The position numbers and the translations under genes were made by a program. This document shows positions 36,725-44,732 of a stretch of 64,000 bases of DNA, one piece after another. The stretch spans positions 50,086 through 114,085 of the forward strand of contig UQHF01000007.1 of assembly GCA_900540785.1 (NCBI GenBank). The letters run 5' to 3'. The notes beneath the pieces are model-generated. The model did no database searches. It was not told the DNA's origin and saw nothing but the letters and a program-made list of their open reading frames with translations. The stretch is from an uncultured Blautia sp. (GTDB lineage: Bacteria; Bacillota; Clostridia; Lachnospirales; Lachnospiraceae). Position 1 is the stretch's first letter; every line of letters starts with the position of its first letter.

Positions 36725-38113
36725 GTGAGCAGAAGAGAAGATTATAAAAGATTTATTGTATTTTGTCTGGCAAGCCTCGTAATCATTGCCCAGGCAGCCG
36801 CATTTGCTTATGTGTGGTACGATTATTACAGAGGATTGATCGACGAACCATTCTGGAGAAAGGGTAACTGGGCGCTGATTGCCATTTACGCTCTGATCAA
36901 CACCCTTTTTTCCAAGTTGTATGGCGGTCTTAAGGTAGGGTATTTAAAGAAAATAGACGTTTTTTATTCCCTGACGCTGGCGACGATCTGTACGAATGTT
37001 GTGGCTTATTTTCAGATTACGCTGATCAACCGCTGGTTTTTAAATGTGGGACCTATGATCGAGATGACTTTTGTACAGATTCTGATGATTATTCTGTGGA
37101 TTTTCGGTTCCCGGTTTATTTATTCCAGACTGTACAGAGCAAGAAAGCTGCTAGTCATTCATGGTGACAGAGACCCCGGGGATCTGATACAGAAAATGAA
37201 TTCCAGAAGCGATAAGTACAATATCAGCGGAATGGTCCATATAAGTCTTGGGGAAGAAAGAATCCATCAGATGATGAATGAGTATGAGGGCGTTATTATA
37301 TGGGATCTGCCTTCTTCTATACGAAACAGGTATCTGAAATACTGTTTTGACCATTCCATCCGGTGTTATATGAGTCCGAAAATTTCAGATATTATCCTGA
37401 TCGGAACAACGAGGATCCATCTTTTTGATACGCCTCTTCTTATGTCCAGAAATCATGGGCTTTCTGTGGAAGAGCGGGCAGGAAAGAGGATTCTTGATAT
37501 TGTTGTGTCAGGTATTGGAATTGTTCTGACTTCCCCGCTTATGCTTCTCATTGCCATTCTTGTAAAGGCGTATGACGGAGGTCCTGTGTTTTATCTTCAG
37601 GACAGGCTTACGTACAGGGGAAAAGAGTTTAAAATCTGCAAATTCCGCAGTATGTGTGTAGATTCTGAAAAGCAGGGAGCGCGGCTTGCGTCAAAGAATG
37701 ATTCCCGCATTACTCCTGTTGGAAAAGTGCTTCGAAATCTTCACCTTGACGAGCTTCCCCAGCTTTTTAATGTGTTTAAAGGAGATATGTCTCTTGTGGG
37801 ACCACGTCCGGAACGGCGCGTGATCATGGATGAATATGAAAAGGAAATCCCGGAATTTCATTATCGTCTGAAAGTAAAGGCAGGCCTTACAGGTTATGCC
37901 CAGGTTTATGGAAAATATAACACCACGCCTTACGATAAGTTAAAGCTTGACCTTTTTTATATTGAAAACTACTCGCTTCTTCTTGACATAAAGCTTCTGT
38001 TTATGACAGTGAAGATCTTCTTCCAGAAAGAGGTTTCAGAAGGTGTGGAGGATACGCAGATAAATGCGCTGAAGGATTCCGGAGAAAATGCACAGGAAGA
38101 AAAACGGAGTTGA
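36725..38113 (+). CDS. Polyprenyl-phosphate sugar-phosphate transferase (WbaP/WcaJ type)
   Basis: About 462 residues. Four N-terminal membrane helices and a CoA-binding-like middle domain (residues 130-250) precede the catalytic bacterial sugar transferase domain. That has KRILDIVVSGIGIVLTSPLMLLIAI (re-entrant helix region), DGGPVFYLQDRLTYRGKEFKICKFRSM, HLDELPQLFNVFKGDMSLVGPRPE and the late GLTGYAQVYGKYN, all diagnostic. It starts polymer synthesis by moving a sugar phosphate to undecaprenyl phosphate. GTG 36725 has AGAGG 7 bases upstream; ATG 36698 lacks a site. Confidence 0.92.
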   Translation: MSRREDYKRFIVFCLASLVIIAQAAAFAYVWYDYYRGLIDEPFWRKGNWALIAIYALINTLFSKLYGGLKVGYLKKIDVFYSLTLATICTNVVAYFQITLINRWFLNVGPMIEMTFVQILMIILWIFGSRFIYSRLYRARKLLVIHGDRDPGDLIQKMNSRSDKYNISGMVHISLGEERIHQMMNEYEGVIIWDLPSSIRNRYLKYCFDHSIRCYMSPKISDIILIGTTRIHLFDTPLLMSRNHGLSVEERAGKRILDIVVSGIGIVLTSPLMLLIAILVKAYDGGPVFYLQDRLTYRGKEFKICKFRSMCVDSEKQGARLASKNDSRITPVGKVLRNLHLDELPQLFNVFKGDMSLVGPRPERRVIMDEYEKEIPEFHYRLKVKAGLTGYAQVYGKYNTTPYDKLKLDLFYIENYSLLLDIKLLFMTVKIFFQKEVSEGVEDTQINALKDSGENAQEEKRS

Positions 38114-38115
38114 AA

Positions 38116-38943
38116 ATGGGAACAGAGTTAAGAGATTTACAGCTTGTAGAGCTTGATATATTAAAAGAATTTCTGAGGATCTGTGAGAAATATGATCTTC
38201 AGTATTACGCCCTCGGAGGAACGCTTCTGGGGGCTGTTCGCCATAAGGGGTTTATTCCCTGGGACGACGATGTGGATATTGGAATGCCGCGGCCTGATTT
38301 TATCCGTTTTGGAGAGATTGCCAAACAGGAATTTCCCCGGTATATCCGATTCTGCACCTATCAGGAAACGCCGGGATACCGGTATTACGTGCCGCGTCTC
38401 ACAGACAGCCGCGTGAAGGTGATCGACAGCTCTGCTGCAGTGGAGCAGGAAAAAGAAGCGTGGATCGATATTTTTCCACTTGACGGAATGCCGGGGAATA
38501 AGTGGAAGAGAAAGCTTCACTGCTTCCGTCTTCTGTTTGCCAGAGCGAGGGTGAATTATTCCATGTTTTCCACAAATATAGATTTAAAGAAAACGAACCG
38601 TCCTTTTGTGGAGCGGGCAATGATCGCTGTAGGAAAAATCCTTCCTGTGGAAAAGATTTTCCGGACAGAAAAAGAGTTTTGCCGCCTCGACAGACTGATG
38701 CAGAAATACCCGTATGATACATCGGAATATCTTATAAATTTCATGGGTATTCATAAATTAAAAGAGATGTTCCATAAGAAATATTATGGCGAAGGCGCAG
38801 ATTATCCTTTTGAAGATGTAATTCTTCGGGGACCGGCGGATTATGATTCCGTGCTTACTCAGATGTACGGAGATTACAGAAATCCTCCCTCAAAGGAGGA
38901 GATGAACCACCACAATACAAGAATAAAAGAAGGGGAGAGCTGA
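38116..38943 (+). CDS. LicD-family phosphotransferase
   Basis: About 275 residues. The N-terminal signature YYALGGTLLGAVRHKGFIPWD continues with DDVDIGMPR, the metal-binding aspartates of the LicD nucleotidyltransferase-like fold. LicD proteins attach phosphocholine or a similar phospho-substituent to cell-surface glycans. ATG 38116 is 6 bases after GGAG; TTG 38110 is too close. No choline kinase or cytidylyltransferase of the LicA/LicC type is near, so the group transferred may be another phospho-alcohol. Confidence 0.9.
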   Translation: MGTELRDLQLVELDILKEFLRICEKYDLQYYALGGTLLGAVRHKGFIPWDDDVDIGMPRPDFIRFGEIAKQEFPRYIRFCTYQETPGYRYYVPRLTDSRVKVIDSSAAVEQEKEAWIDIFPLDGMPGNKWKRKLHCFRLLFARARVNYSMFSTNIDLKKTNRPFVERAMIAVGKILPVEKIFRTEKEFCRLDRLMQKYPYDTSEYLINFMGIHKLKEMFHKKYYGEGADYPFEDVILRGPADYDSVLTQMYGDYRNPPSKEEMNHHNTRIKEGES

Positions 38944-39764
38944 TGGAAGAATATTCTGTTCTGATGTCTGTTTATGAAAAGGAAAATCCTGTTTTTTTCC
39001 GGGACAGCATAGAGAGTATGAGAAAGCAGAGTCTTCCTTTCTCTGATTTTGTGCTGGTGTGTGACGGATCTCTTGGAGAAGAACTTGAGGAAGTGATACG
39101 GTGGGCAGAAGGCTGCATTGGAGAGTGTTTTCAGTGTATCCGCCTCCCGGAAAACAGGGGACTTGGAAAGGCGCTTGCAGAGGGGATTACGCACTGCAGG
39201 TATGACATTGTGGCGCGCATGGACAGCGATGACCTGAGCAGACCGGAGCGCTGCCGTCTTCAGATGGAGGCGATGGAAAAGGGGGGCTACGACATTGTGG
39301 GCTGCGCCCTTGAGGAGTTTAAGGAAACGCCAGGAGATACGGGAAATGTCCGGCTTTCCCCGGAGCATCAGGAGGAAATCCTTGCTTATGCAGGAAAACG
39401 GAATCCCTTCAATCACCCCTGTGTGATGTACAGAAAAAGCGCTGTGTTAAAAGCCGGGAATTATGTGGATTTCTCAGGCTTTGAGGATTACTGCCTGTGG
39501 ATAAGAATGCTTCAAAAGGGAGCAAAAGCGTATAATCTCCAGAAGACTCTTCTCGATATGCGCACAGGCGAGGGAATGTATGACAGGAGAGGCGGCGCTG
39601 CCTATATAAAATCCGTGCTCCGTTTTCAGAAGTACCTAAAGAGGGAAGGCGTGATCGGAGCGGGCACGTTTTTGAAGAACTGCGCAGTGCGCACAATAGT
39701 TGGAATAATTCCGGGAAGTCTCAGGAAGGAGTTTTACCGGATTTTTTTAAGAAAGAAACAGTGA
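38943..39764 (+). CDS. Family 2 glycosyltransferase
   Basis: 273 residues. The GT2 domain has YSVLMSVYEKENPVFFRDSI, VLVCDGSLGEEL, NRGLGKALAEGI and the metal motif ARMDSDDLSRPER. MRTGEGMYDRRGG and FLKNCAVRTIVGIIPGSLRK at the C-terminus match the AmsE/WaaE-like group (YfdH-type) in capsule loci. It begins at the last base of the licD stop and is followed by the TagF-like gene after 1 base. Confidence 0.9.
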   Translation: MEEYSVLMSVYEKENPVFFRDSIESMRKQSLPFSDFVLVCDGSLGEELEEVIRWAEGCIGECFQCIRLPENRGLGKALAEGITHCRYDIVARMDSDDLSRPERCRLQMEAMEKGGYDIVGCALEEFKETPGDTGNVRLSPEHQEEILAYAGKRNPFNHPCVMYRKSAVLKAGNYVDFSGFEDYCLWIRMLQKGAKAYNLQKTLLDMRTGEGMYDRRGGAAYIKSVLRFQKYLKREGVIGAGTFLKNCAVRTIVGIIPGSLRKEFYRIFLRKKQ

Positions 39765-39765
39765 T

Positions 39766-41001
39766 ATGGGAAAAATAAAAAAAACAGTAAAAAAGCTTGT
39801 GAATCTTACTCCTGGGATTAAGGAGGCGTCTGTTCGTGTTTATCATAAATACAGTCAGCTCCGCTACAGGAAATATGTGAAAAAATATCCGGTGGACTCT
39901 CATATGGTCATGTTTGAGTCTTATATGGGAAGAAAATATTCCTGCAGCCCACGCGCCATGTTCGAGGCAATGTGCGAGGACAGTCGGTACAGAGATTATA
40001 AGAAGGTATGGGCATTTACAGAGCCGGAGAAACACAGGTATCTTGAGAAATATCCAAATACCATTCTTGTAAAATACCGCTCTGAGGATTATTACAGATA
40101 TTATGCCTGCGCAGGCATGTGGATCACCAATTATCTTCTTGATTACGGAATCGAGAAGCGCCCGGGTCAGATTTATGTGCAGACATGGCATGGAACGCCT
40201 CTAAAAAAAATCGGGTGCGACGTGCCGCGTCTTGAGCTTTCCAAAAAGGAGAGGGAGCGCACCTGCAATGAATATAAACGGGAAGGTCAGATGATCGACT
40301 TTATGCCGTCCCCATCGCCTTTTTATACGGAAAAGGTGAAAAGTGCTTTCTGTCTTGGAGAGCAGGCGAAGGTGTTGGAATTTGGCTATCCGAGAAATGA
40401 TGATCTGTTCCGGTATACGGAGGAGAAGTGTGAAAATATAAAAAAAGAACTGGGGATTCCGGCAGATAAAAAGGTGGTTCTCTATGCGCCTACATGGAGG
40501 CAGAATCAGCACACGGCAGGAGAAGGCTTTACGTACAGACTGGGGATTGATTTTGACAAGATGAAAGCGCGTCTTGGGGATAAAGCAGTCATTCTTTTCC
40601 GTACTCATTACTTTATCAGCAATTCCTTTGATTTTTCAAAGTACGGGGATTTTATAAAAGACATATCTTCCTATGATGAAATCAACGATCTGTATCTGGT
40701 TTCCGATCTGCTGATAACGGACTATTCCAGTGTATTTTTCGATTACGCAAATCTGGAGCGCCCTATTCTTTTTTATATGTACGATTACGAGGCGTACAGG
40801 GAAGAGATGAAGGATTTTTACTTTGGTATCGAGCTGCTTCCCGGTCCTGTAATAAAAGAGGAGCGGGATATTTCAGAAGATGTGGATAAGCTTCTGGAAG
40901 GGTTCACTGTGGATGATGTGTATCGGCGGTTTAATGAGATTTTTAATCCCCACAGGAAAGTGTGCGGAGGGGAAATGGTGAAGGAGATTATAAAGAAGTG
41001 A
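39766..41001 (+). CDS. CDP-glycerol glycerophosphotransferase (TagB/TagF-like)
   Basis: 411 residues. TWHGTPLKKIG (near residue 143), YPRNDDL, VLYAPTWRQN and LLITDYSSVFFDYANL are the signatures of the Glyphos_transf family. The enzyme moves glycerol phosphate from CDP-glycerol to a lipid-linked glycan; it is a single-domain form with no GT2 extension. The donor is made by TagD at 32479. It is the last gene of this operon. Confidence 0.92.
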   Translation: MGKIKKTVKKLVNLTPGIKEASVRVYHKYSQLRYRKYVKKYPVDSHMVMFESYMGRKYSCSPRAMFEAMCEDSRYRDYKKVWAFTEPEKHRYLEKYPNTILVKYRSEDYYRYYACAGMWITNYLLDYGIEKRPGQIYVQTWHGTPLKKIGCDVPRLELSKKERERTCNEYKREGQMIDFMPSPSPFYTEKVKSAFCLGEQAKVLEFGYPRNDDLFRYTEEKCENIKKELGIPADKKVVLYAPTWRQNQHTAGEGFTYRLGIDFDKMKARLGDKAVILFRTHYFISNSFDFSKYGDFIKDISSYDEINDLYLVSDLLITDYSSVFFDYANLERPILFYMYDYEAYREEMKDFYFGIELLPGPVIKEERDISEDVDKLLEGFTVDDVYRRFNEIFNPHRKVCGGEMVKEIIKK

Positions 41002-41010
41002 ATGAGGAAA

Positions 41011-41051
41011 AAGCCGGGAAACTGTGGGTGAAGTAGACAGTGTCCCGGCTT
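41011..41051 (+). terminator. Terminator after the TagF-like gene
   Basis: A 9-bp stem AAGCCGGGA and TCCCGGCTT around a 23-base loop, followed by TTATAG. It starts 10 bases after the stop. Confidence 0.65.
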
Positions 41052-41106
41052 TTATAGAGAGAAATTCTGAAACTGGCTATAGAAGATAAGACGTTTTTAT
41101 AGAATG

Positions 41107-41420
41107 TAGGATAAAAACACAAAAATCGTTTCTTCGTCCTATAAAAAAGAAGAGAAAATAGGCGGGAAATGAATAAAATCATATTTTCGCTTATGAAATA
41201 GAGAATGAAATAAGCGAAAAACTTAGTATGTGAAAAAGTATCCTACAAAATTTAACCAAAGAGTAGGCGTATATAGTCTTTTTTCAAATTCCTGCCTATT
41301 TTTTTAAACGAAAAGTAGGAGAAAATTGAGAGTTCAAGAAAAAAAGTGCATTTGAACCAGAAAAAAATAGGAGAAATTTGAAAGATTCGCGAAAACACCC
41401 GAGTATAGTTTTTTTATGTT
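41107..41420. repeat. Degenerate intergenic array with about 52-bp period
   Basis: The 532-bp gap 41002-41533 has no gene. TAGG occurs at 41107, 41159, 41264, 41316 and 41368, that is at 52-bp steps with one diverged unit (TAAG at 41211). The best two units are 17/20 identical or nearly so (TAGGAGAAAATTGAGAG at 41316, TAGGAGAAATTTGAAAG at 41368). Several units hold a matching CCTA 25-30 bases on (TAGGA/TCCTA, TAGGC/GCCTA), and TTTTCGCTTA (41184) pairs with TAAGCGAAAA (41211). A T-run after 41300 could end a short transcript. Confidence 0.45.
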
Positions 41421-41491
41421 TTACGGTGAATTGCTGGGAGGCGAGTAGGTGATGAGTTATGTCAGAAATCACCTTTATACAAGAAAATTTA

Positions 41492-41517
41492 AAAACAGCC
41501 GGGCTTCCGGCTGTTTT
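41492..41517. terminator. Bidirectional terminator before the AraC gene end
   Basis: An 11-bp stem AAAACAGCCGG and CCGGCTGTTTT around GCTT, 17 bases beyond the stop of the minus-strand regulator. On the minus strand it is followed by T and A residues including TTTTTAAATTTTC. Confidence 0.85.
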
Positions 41518-41533
41518 GCATTGCAGAGAAAGT

Positions 41534-42406
41534 CTACTTCTGACTCTCCAGATATTCTGTAGGCGTATACAGCGTATATTTTTTGAATACAGTAGAAAAA
41601 TAGCTGCTCGTTGTAAACCCCAGCAGCATGGCAATGTCAGTTACGGACATTCCTTCAAGAAGGAGGAGTTTGGAATATTCAATTTTCTGCTGGTTAATGA
41701 AATGCCTGGGGGAGATGCCAAGCTGTTTTTTGAATTTCTGCTTATACTGCGAGCAGGAAAGGTTGGCGAGAGCTGCCAGCTCTTCCAGAGAAAGTTCCTC
41801 CGTAATATTATCAAGAATATAGTTTAAGGTTCGCCCTATGTCAGGAGACAGGGCGAATTTTTCGTTATTGGCAGAATGAATGAGCAGATGAAGGAAGAGC
41901 TGAAGGTAAGATGCAATAAATTCCGGCTCTTCATTTCGCTGTGCCAGATAAAATGCCTGCTGGATTAGCGGGCGCATTTCTTCTGCATTTGCCTGTACTA
42001 CATGGTGAGGCAGCGCTTGTAAACTTTCAATCATATGTATCGCAGTATCTTCGTTCATAAATAAAAATTCTTTTGGATTACTTATATCAAGCTGAAACCA
42101 GTAGATTTCCCCCACAGAGACGGGAATATTATTTGTCCCGTGTATTTCATCCGGAAAGGCGATAAAGACGTCTCCTCCGGAAAAACGATAGGAAGAGGTC
42201 TGGGTGCTGAAAGAAAAGGCACCTTTTGTGGAGATAGTAAATTCAAAAGAGTTTTCGTGATAATGCCATTTCAGGGAAGGAATGGAATCTTTCATGGTAT
42301 GGCGGGCGAGAGCATGGATCCCGGGTACATGGTGCTGCTCCTGTGTGTAAATAATACGTTCTTTTGTGAGTGTATACTGATCGTGCCAGTTAATTGCAGA
42401 AAACAT
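41534..42406 (-). CDS. AraC-family transcriptional regulator with cupin sensor domain
   Basis: 290 residues. An N-terminal cupin-like domain (KWHYHENSFEFTIS, GDVFIAFPDEIHG) is followed by two helix-turn-helix motifs at about 190-285 (LSLEELAALANLSCSQYKQKFK and SVTDIAMLLGFTTSSYFSTVFKKY). AAGGAG lies just upstream of ATG 42406. It is divergent from the URO-D/ABC operon at 42596, so it most likely controls that operon in response to a sugar. Confidence 0.92.
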   Translation of the reverse strand: MFSAINWHDQYTLTKERIIYTQEQHHVPGIHALARHTMKDSIPSLKWHYHENSFEFTISTKGAFSFSTQTSSYRFSGGDVFIAFPDEIHGTNNIPVSVGEIYWFQLDISNPKEFLFMNEDTAIHMIESLQALPHHVVQANAEEMRPLIQQAFYLAQRNEEPEFIASYLQLFLHLLIHSANNEKFALSPDIGRTLNYILDNITEELSLEELAALANLSCSQYKQKFKKQLGISPRHFINQQKIEYSKLLLLEGMSVTDIAMLLGFTTSSYFSTVFKKYTLYTPTEYLESQK

Positions 42407-42507
42407 GAGAAATTTTCTCCTTCCGGTGCAGAGGTTTATTATTTGTTGTGACAGACTTTAAATTTGTACGTTGTATGTAATTGATAGCAATATTTTTTTA
42501 ATGATTG

Positions 42508-42513
42508 TATAAT
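42508..42513 (+). promoter_or_regulatory. Probable -10 element for the sugar-use operon
   Basis: TATAAT in the 189-bp divergent gap, 83 bases before the first gene. No good -35 is seen at 17 bases, as is common for promoters that need an activator such as the divergent AraC protein. Confidence 0.45.
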
Positions 42514-42595
42514 ACAAACTATGAAAAGTCAATAAAACGGCCGTGACTAATCAGAAAAAAGTGAGCATAATGCCTATTATAGGAAAGGAGCTTTT

Positions 42596-43579
42596 ATGCA
42601 GATGACACCCAGAGAAAAATTTATCAAAGCATTAAAAAGGGAGCCAATTACAGGTCATGTACCTCATTTTGAACTGGTTATGTTTCTGACTATGGAGTCC
42701 ATCGGAAGGATACATCCGATTCACAGAGAGTATTCACAGTGGTATCAGATGAGTAAAGAAGAACAGGAACTTCATTTGACAGATATGGCTCTTGCTTATA
42801 TTGAAATTGCTGAGAAGTATCATCACAGTGCTATATTCGTACATCCCAATCCTGGGGTAGTAGGGGATCTGGCAAATGATATTCCGTCTACAAGGAGAAT
42901 CCTTGAAAAGATTAGAGAGCTTTCCGGGGATAAGTACTTTTTGATGGTTCATGGAGACCCAACTATGGCAATCCCCAACGGAGATAATATGACGGAAATC
43001 GCTGTGATGATGTATGAAGAACCGGAAAAAATCCATGACATGACAAAAAGGCGTATGGAAATTGCACAGAAGCAGGCAGATGAATTTAAAGGCAGCGGTC
43101 TTCTGGACGGATTTGCATTGTGCTCGGATTACTGTTTTAATACAAACCCGTTTTACAGCAGAGAGATGTTTGAAGAGTTTGTAACACCGTACCTGAAAGG
43201 AATTCTTGACTATTACAGAAGCGAAGGCTATTATTCCATCAAGCACACAGACGGTAATGTAATGCCGATCCTTGACATGATCGTGGACTGCGGTCCTGAT
43301 GCGGTACATTCTCTTGATCCGCAGGGAGGCGTAGATTTAAAAGAAGTGAAGAAACTTTATGGGGATAAGGTATGTCTTATAGGCAATGTAAACTGCGGTA
43401 AAATGCAGACAGGAACGGAAGAAGAGCTTGTGGAAGATACACGCCGGGCGCTGCGCGAGGGAATGCCAGGATATGGGTACATTTTTTCAACTTCAAACTG
43501 CGCATATACAGGACTGGGACTGAAACGTTATGAGTTAATGCAGCGGATCTGGTGGGAAGAAGGAATTTACAAACAATAA
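42596..43579 (+). CDS. Uroporphyrinogen decarboxylase-like (URO-D/MtaA superfamily) protein
   Basis: 327 residues, URO-D length. It begins MTPREKFIKALKREP, has CSDYCFNTNPFYS, the motif IKHTDGNVMP with H217-T-D219-G, HSLDPQGGVDL, IGNVNCGKMQTG and STSNCAYTGLGL. Methylcobamide:thiol methyltransferases of this fold use H-x-C-G and a distant Cys to bind zinc; here the first Cys is Asp. No haem genes are near, so porphyrin work is unlikely. It is the first gene of an operon with a sugar importer and is 60 per cent or so like the protein at 54222 by eye. GGAG precedes ATG 42596. Confidence 0.85.
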   Translation: MQMTPREKFIKALKREPITGHVPHFELVMFLTMESIGRIHPIHREYSQWYQMSKEEQELHLTDMALAYIEIAEKYHHSAIFVHPNPGVVGDLANDIPSTRRILEKIRELSGDKYFLMVHGDPTMAIPNGDNMTEIAVMMYEEPEKIHDMTKRRMEIAQKQADEFKGSGLLDGFALCSDYCFNTNPFYSREMFEEFVTPYLKGILDYYRSEGYYSIKHTDGNVMPILDMIVDCGPDAVHSLDPQGGVDLKEVKKLYGDKVCLIGNVNCGKMQTGTEEELVEDTRRALREGMPGYGYIFSTSNCAYTGLGLKRYELMQRIWWEEGIYKQ

Positions 43580-43638
43580 AAAAGGAATATTGTATTGGGA
43601 AAATTTACAGTGAAGAATGAATTTTGGAGGAGACGAAT

Positions 43639-44646
43639 ATGAAGAAAAAAATGATTTCTCTTATTATGGCAGCAGCAATGACACTTTCTATGGGCGTGAC
43701 CGTATTTGCGGAAGAAAAAGAAGGAAAAGCAGCGGAAGATATTAAAGTGGCAGGTGTTGTATTTCAGGAAGATCAGTTTATGAAGCTGATGCAGAAGGGG
43801 TATGAGGCAGCAGCAGAGGAGTACGGTGTAGAACTGATGTCCAGTAATACAAATAATGACCAGGCAAAAGAAGCGGATCTGATCAACACATATGTGAATC
43901 AGAAAATTGATGGAATTGCCATTGCTCCTCTGAATGAAACAGCTTCTATGCAGATGTTAAAGACAGCAAATGAAGCAGGTCTTGAGGTGGCAGTTGCCAA
44001 TACAAAGCTGAAAGATGCGCCTTTTGTATGCGGAGGTTATACATCAGATAATTATAATCTTGGTGAACTGACAGGAAAAGAAGCGCGTAAATTTATTGAG
44101 GAAGAACTGGACGGAAAAGCAAGAGTTGCGATTATACAGTTTAAGTCTCAGCTTCCGGAGCAGTCTACAGACAGAATGAACGGCTTTGTAGACCAGATCA
44201 AAGATATGGAAGGCGTGGAAATTATAGCAGATCAGGACGCATGGCTTCAGGACTCCGCAGTACAGGTTGTAAGTGATATTTTGACGGCCAATGAGTCAAA
44301 GGGCGGTGTGGATATTATCTGGGCAGCAAATGACGGCGGAACAATCGGCGCTACAATGGCTGTAAAAAATGCAGGAAAAGCAGGAGAAACTTTTGTATTT
44401 GGTACAGATGCTGCAGAACAGCAGGCGGCTTTCCTCAAAGCAGACGACAATATTCTGCAGTGCGTGACAGGACAGGATCCATATACGATCGGCTATAATA
44501 CAATGGAAACTCTGATTAAAACAATTATGGGTGAAGAAGGCGAGTACGGAAAAGAAGTAATCGTTCCTGGTGTTGTTCTTACAAGAGATGATCCGGATGG
44601 TGTTACTGCATTTGAAGAGGACCTTGCAGAAAAAATGGCAGAATAA
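43639..44646 (+). CDS. Sugar ABC transporter substrate-binding protein (RbsB-like)
   Basis: About 335 residues. A signal peptide (KKKMISLIMAAAMTLSMGV, cleavage after VFA) is followed by a type 1 periplasmic-binding fold: IKVAGVVFQEDQFMKLMQKGYEAAA (given by residues about 37-62), DLINTYVNQKIDGIAIAPLN and VDIIWAANDGGTIGA. There is no cysteine lipobox, unusual for a Gram-positive binding protein. With the ATPase and permease that follow it forms a ribose/galactose-class importer. Start ATG 43639 follows GGAGGAG. Confidence 0.9.
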   Translation: MKKKMISLIMAAAMTLSMGVTVFAEEKEGKAAEDIKVAGVVFQEDQFMKLMQKGYEAAAEEYGVELMSSNTNNDQAKEADLINTYVNQKIDGIAIAPLNETASMQMLKTANEAGLEVAVANTKLKDAPFVCGGYTSDNYNLGELTGKEARKFIEEELDGKARVAIIQFKSQLPEQSTDRMNGFVDQIKDMEGVEIIADQDAWLQDSAVQVVSDILTANESKGGVDIIWAANDGGTIGATMAVKNAGKAGETFVFGTDAAEQQAAFLKADDNILQCVTGQDPYTIGYNTMETLIKTIMGEEGEYGKEVIVPGVVLTRDDPDGVTAFEEDLAEKMAE

Positions 44647-44657
44647 TTTAGAAAGCC

Positions 44658-44687
44658 GGGCTGCTGCGTTAAGCGGCAGCCCTTTTT
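44658..44687 (+). terminator. Hairpin between binding-protein and ATPase genes
   Basis: Ten-base-pair stem (GGGCTGCTGC and GCGGCAGCCC with one G-U pair), loop GTTAA, then TTTTT. It sits inside the operon, where partial termination or RNA protection would keep the binding protein more abundant than the rest of the transporter. Confidence 0.75.
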
Positions 44688-44732
44688 GTTTCATGAGAAG
44701 GTTTGGGCAGGCAGAAGAGGTGAGAATTTAAG

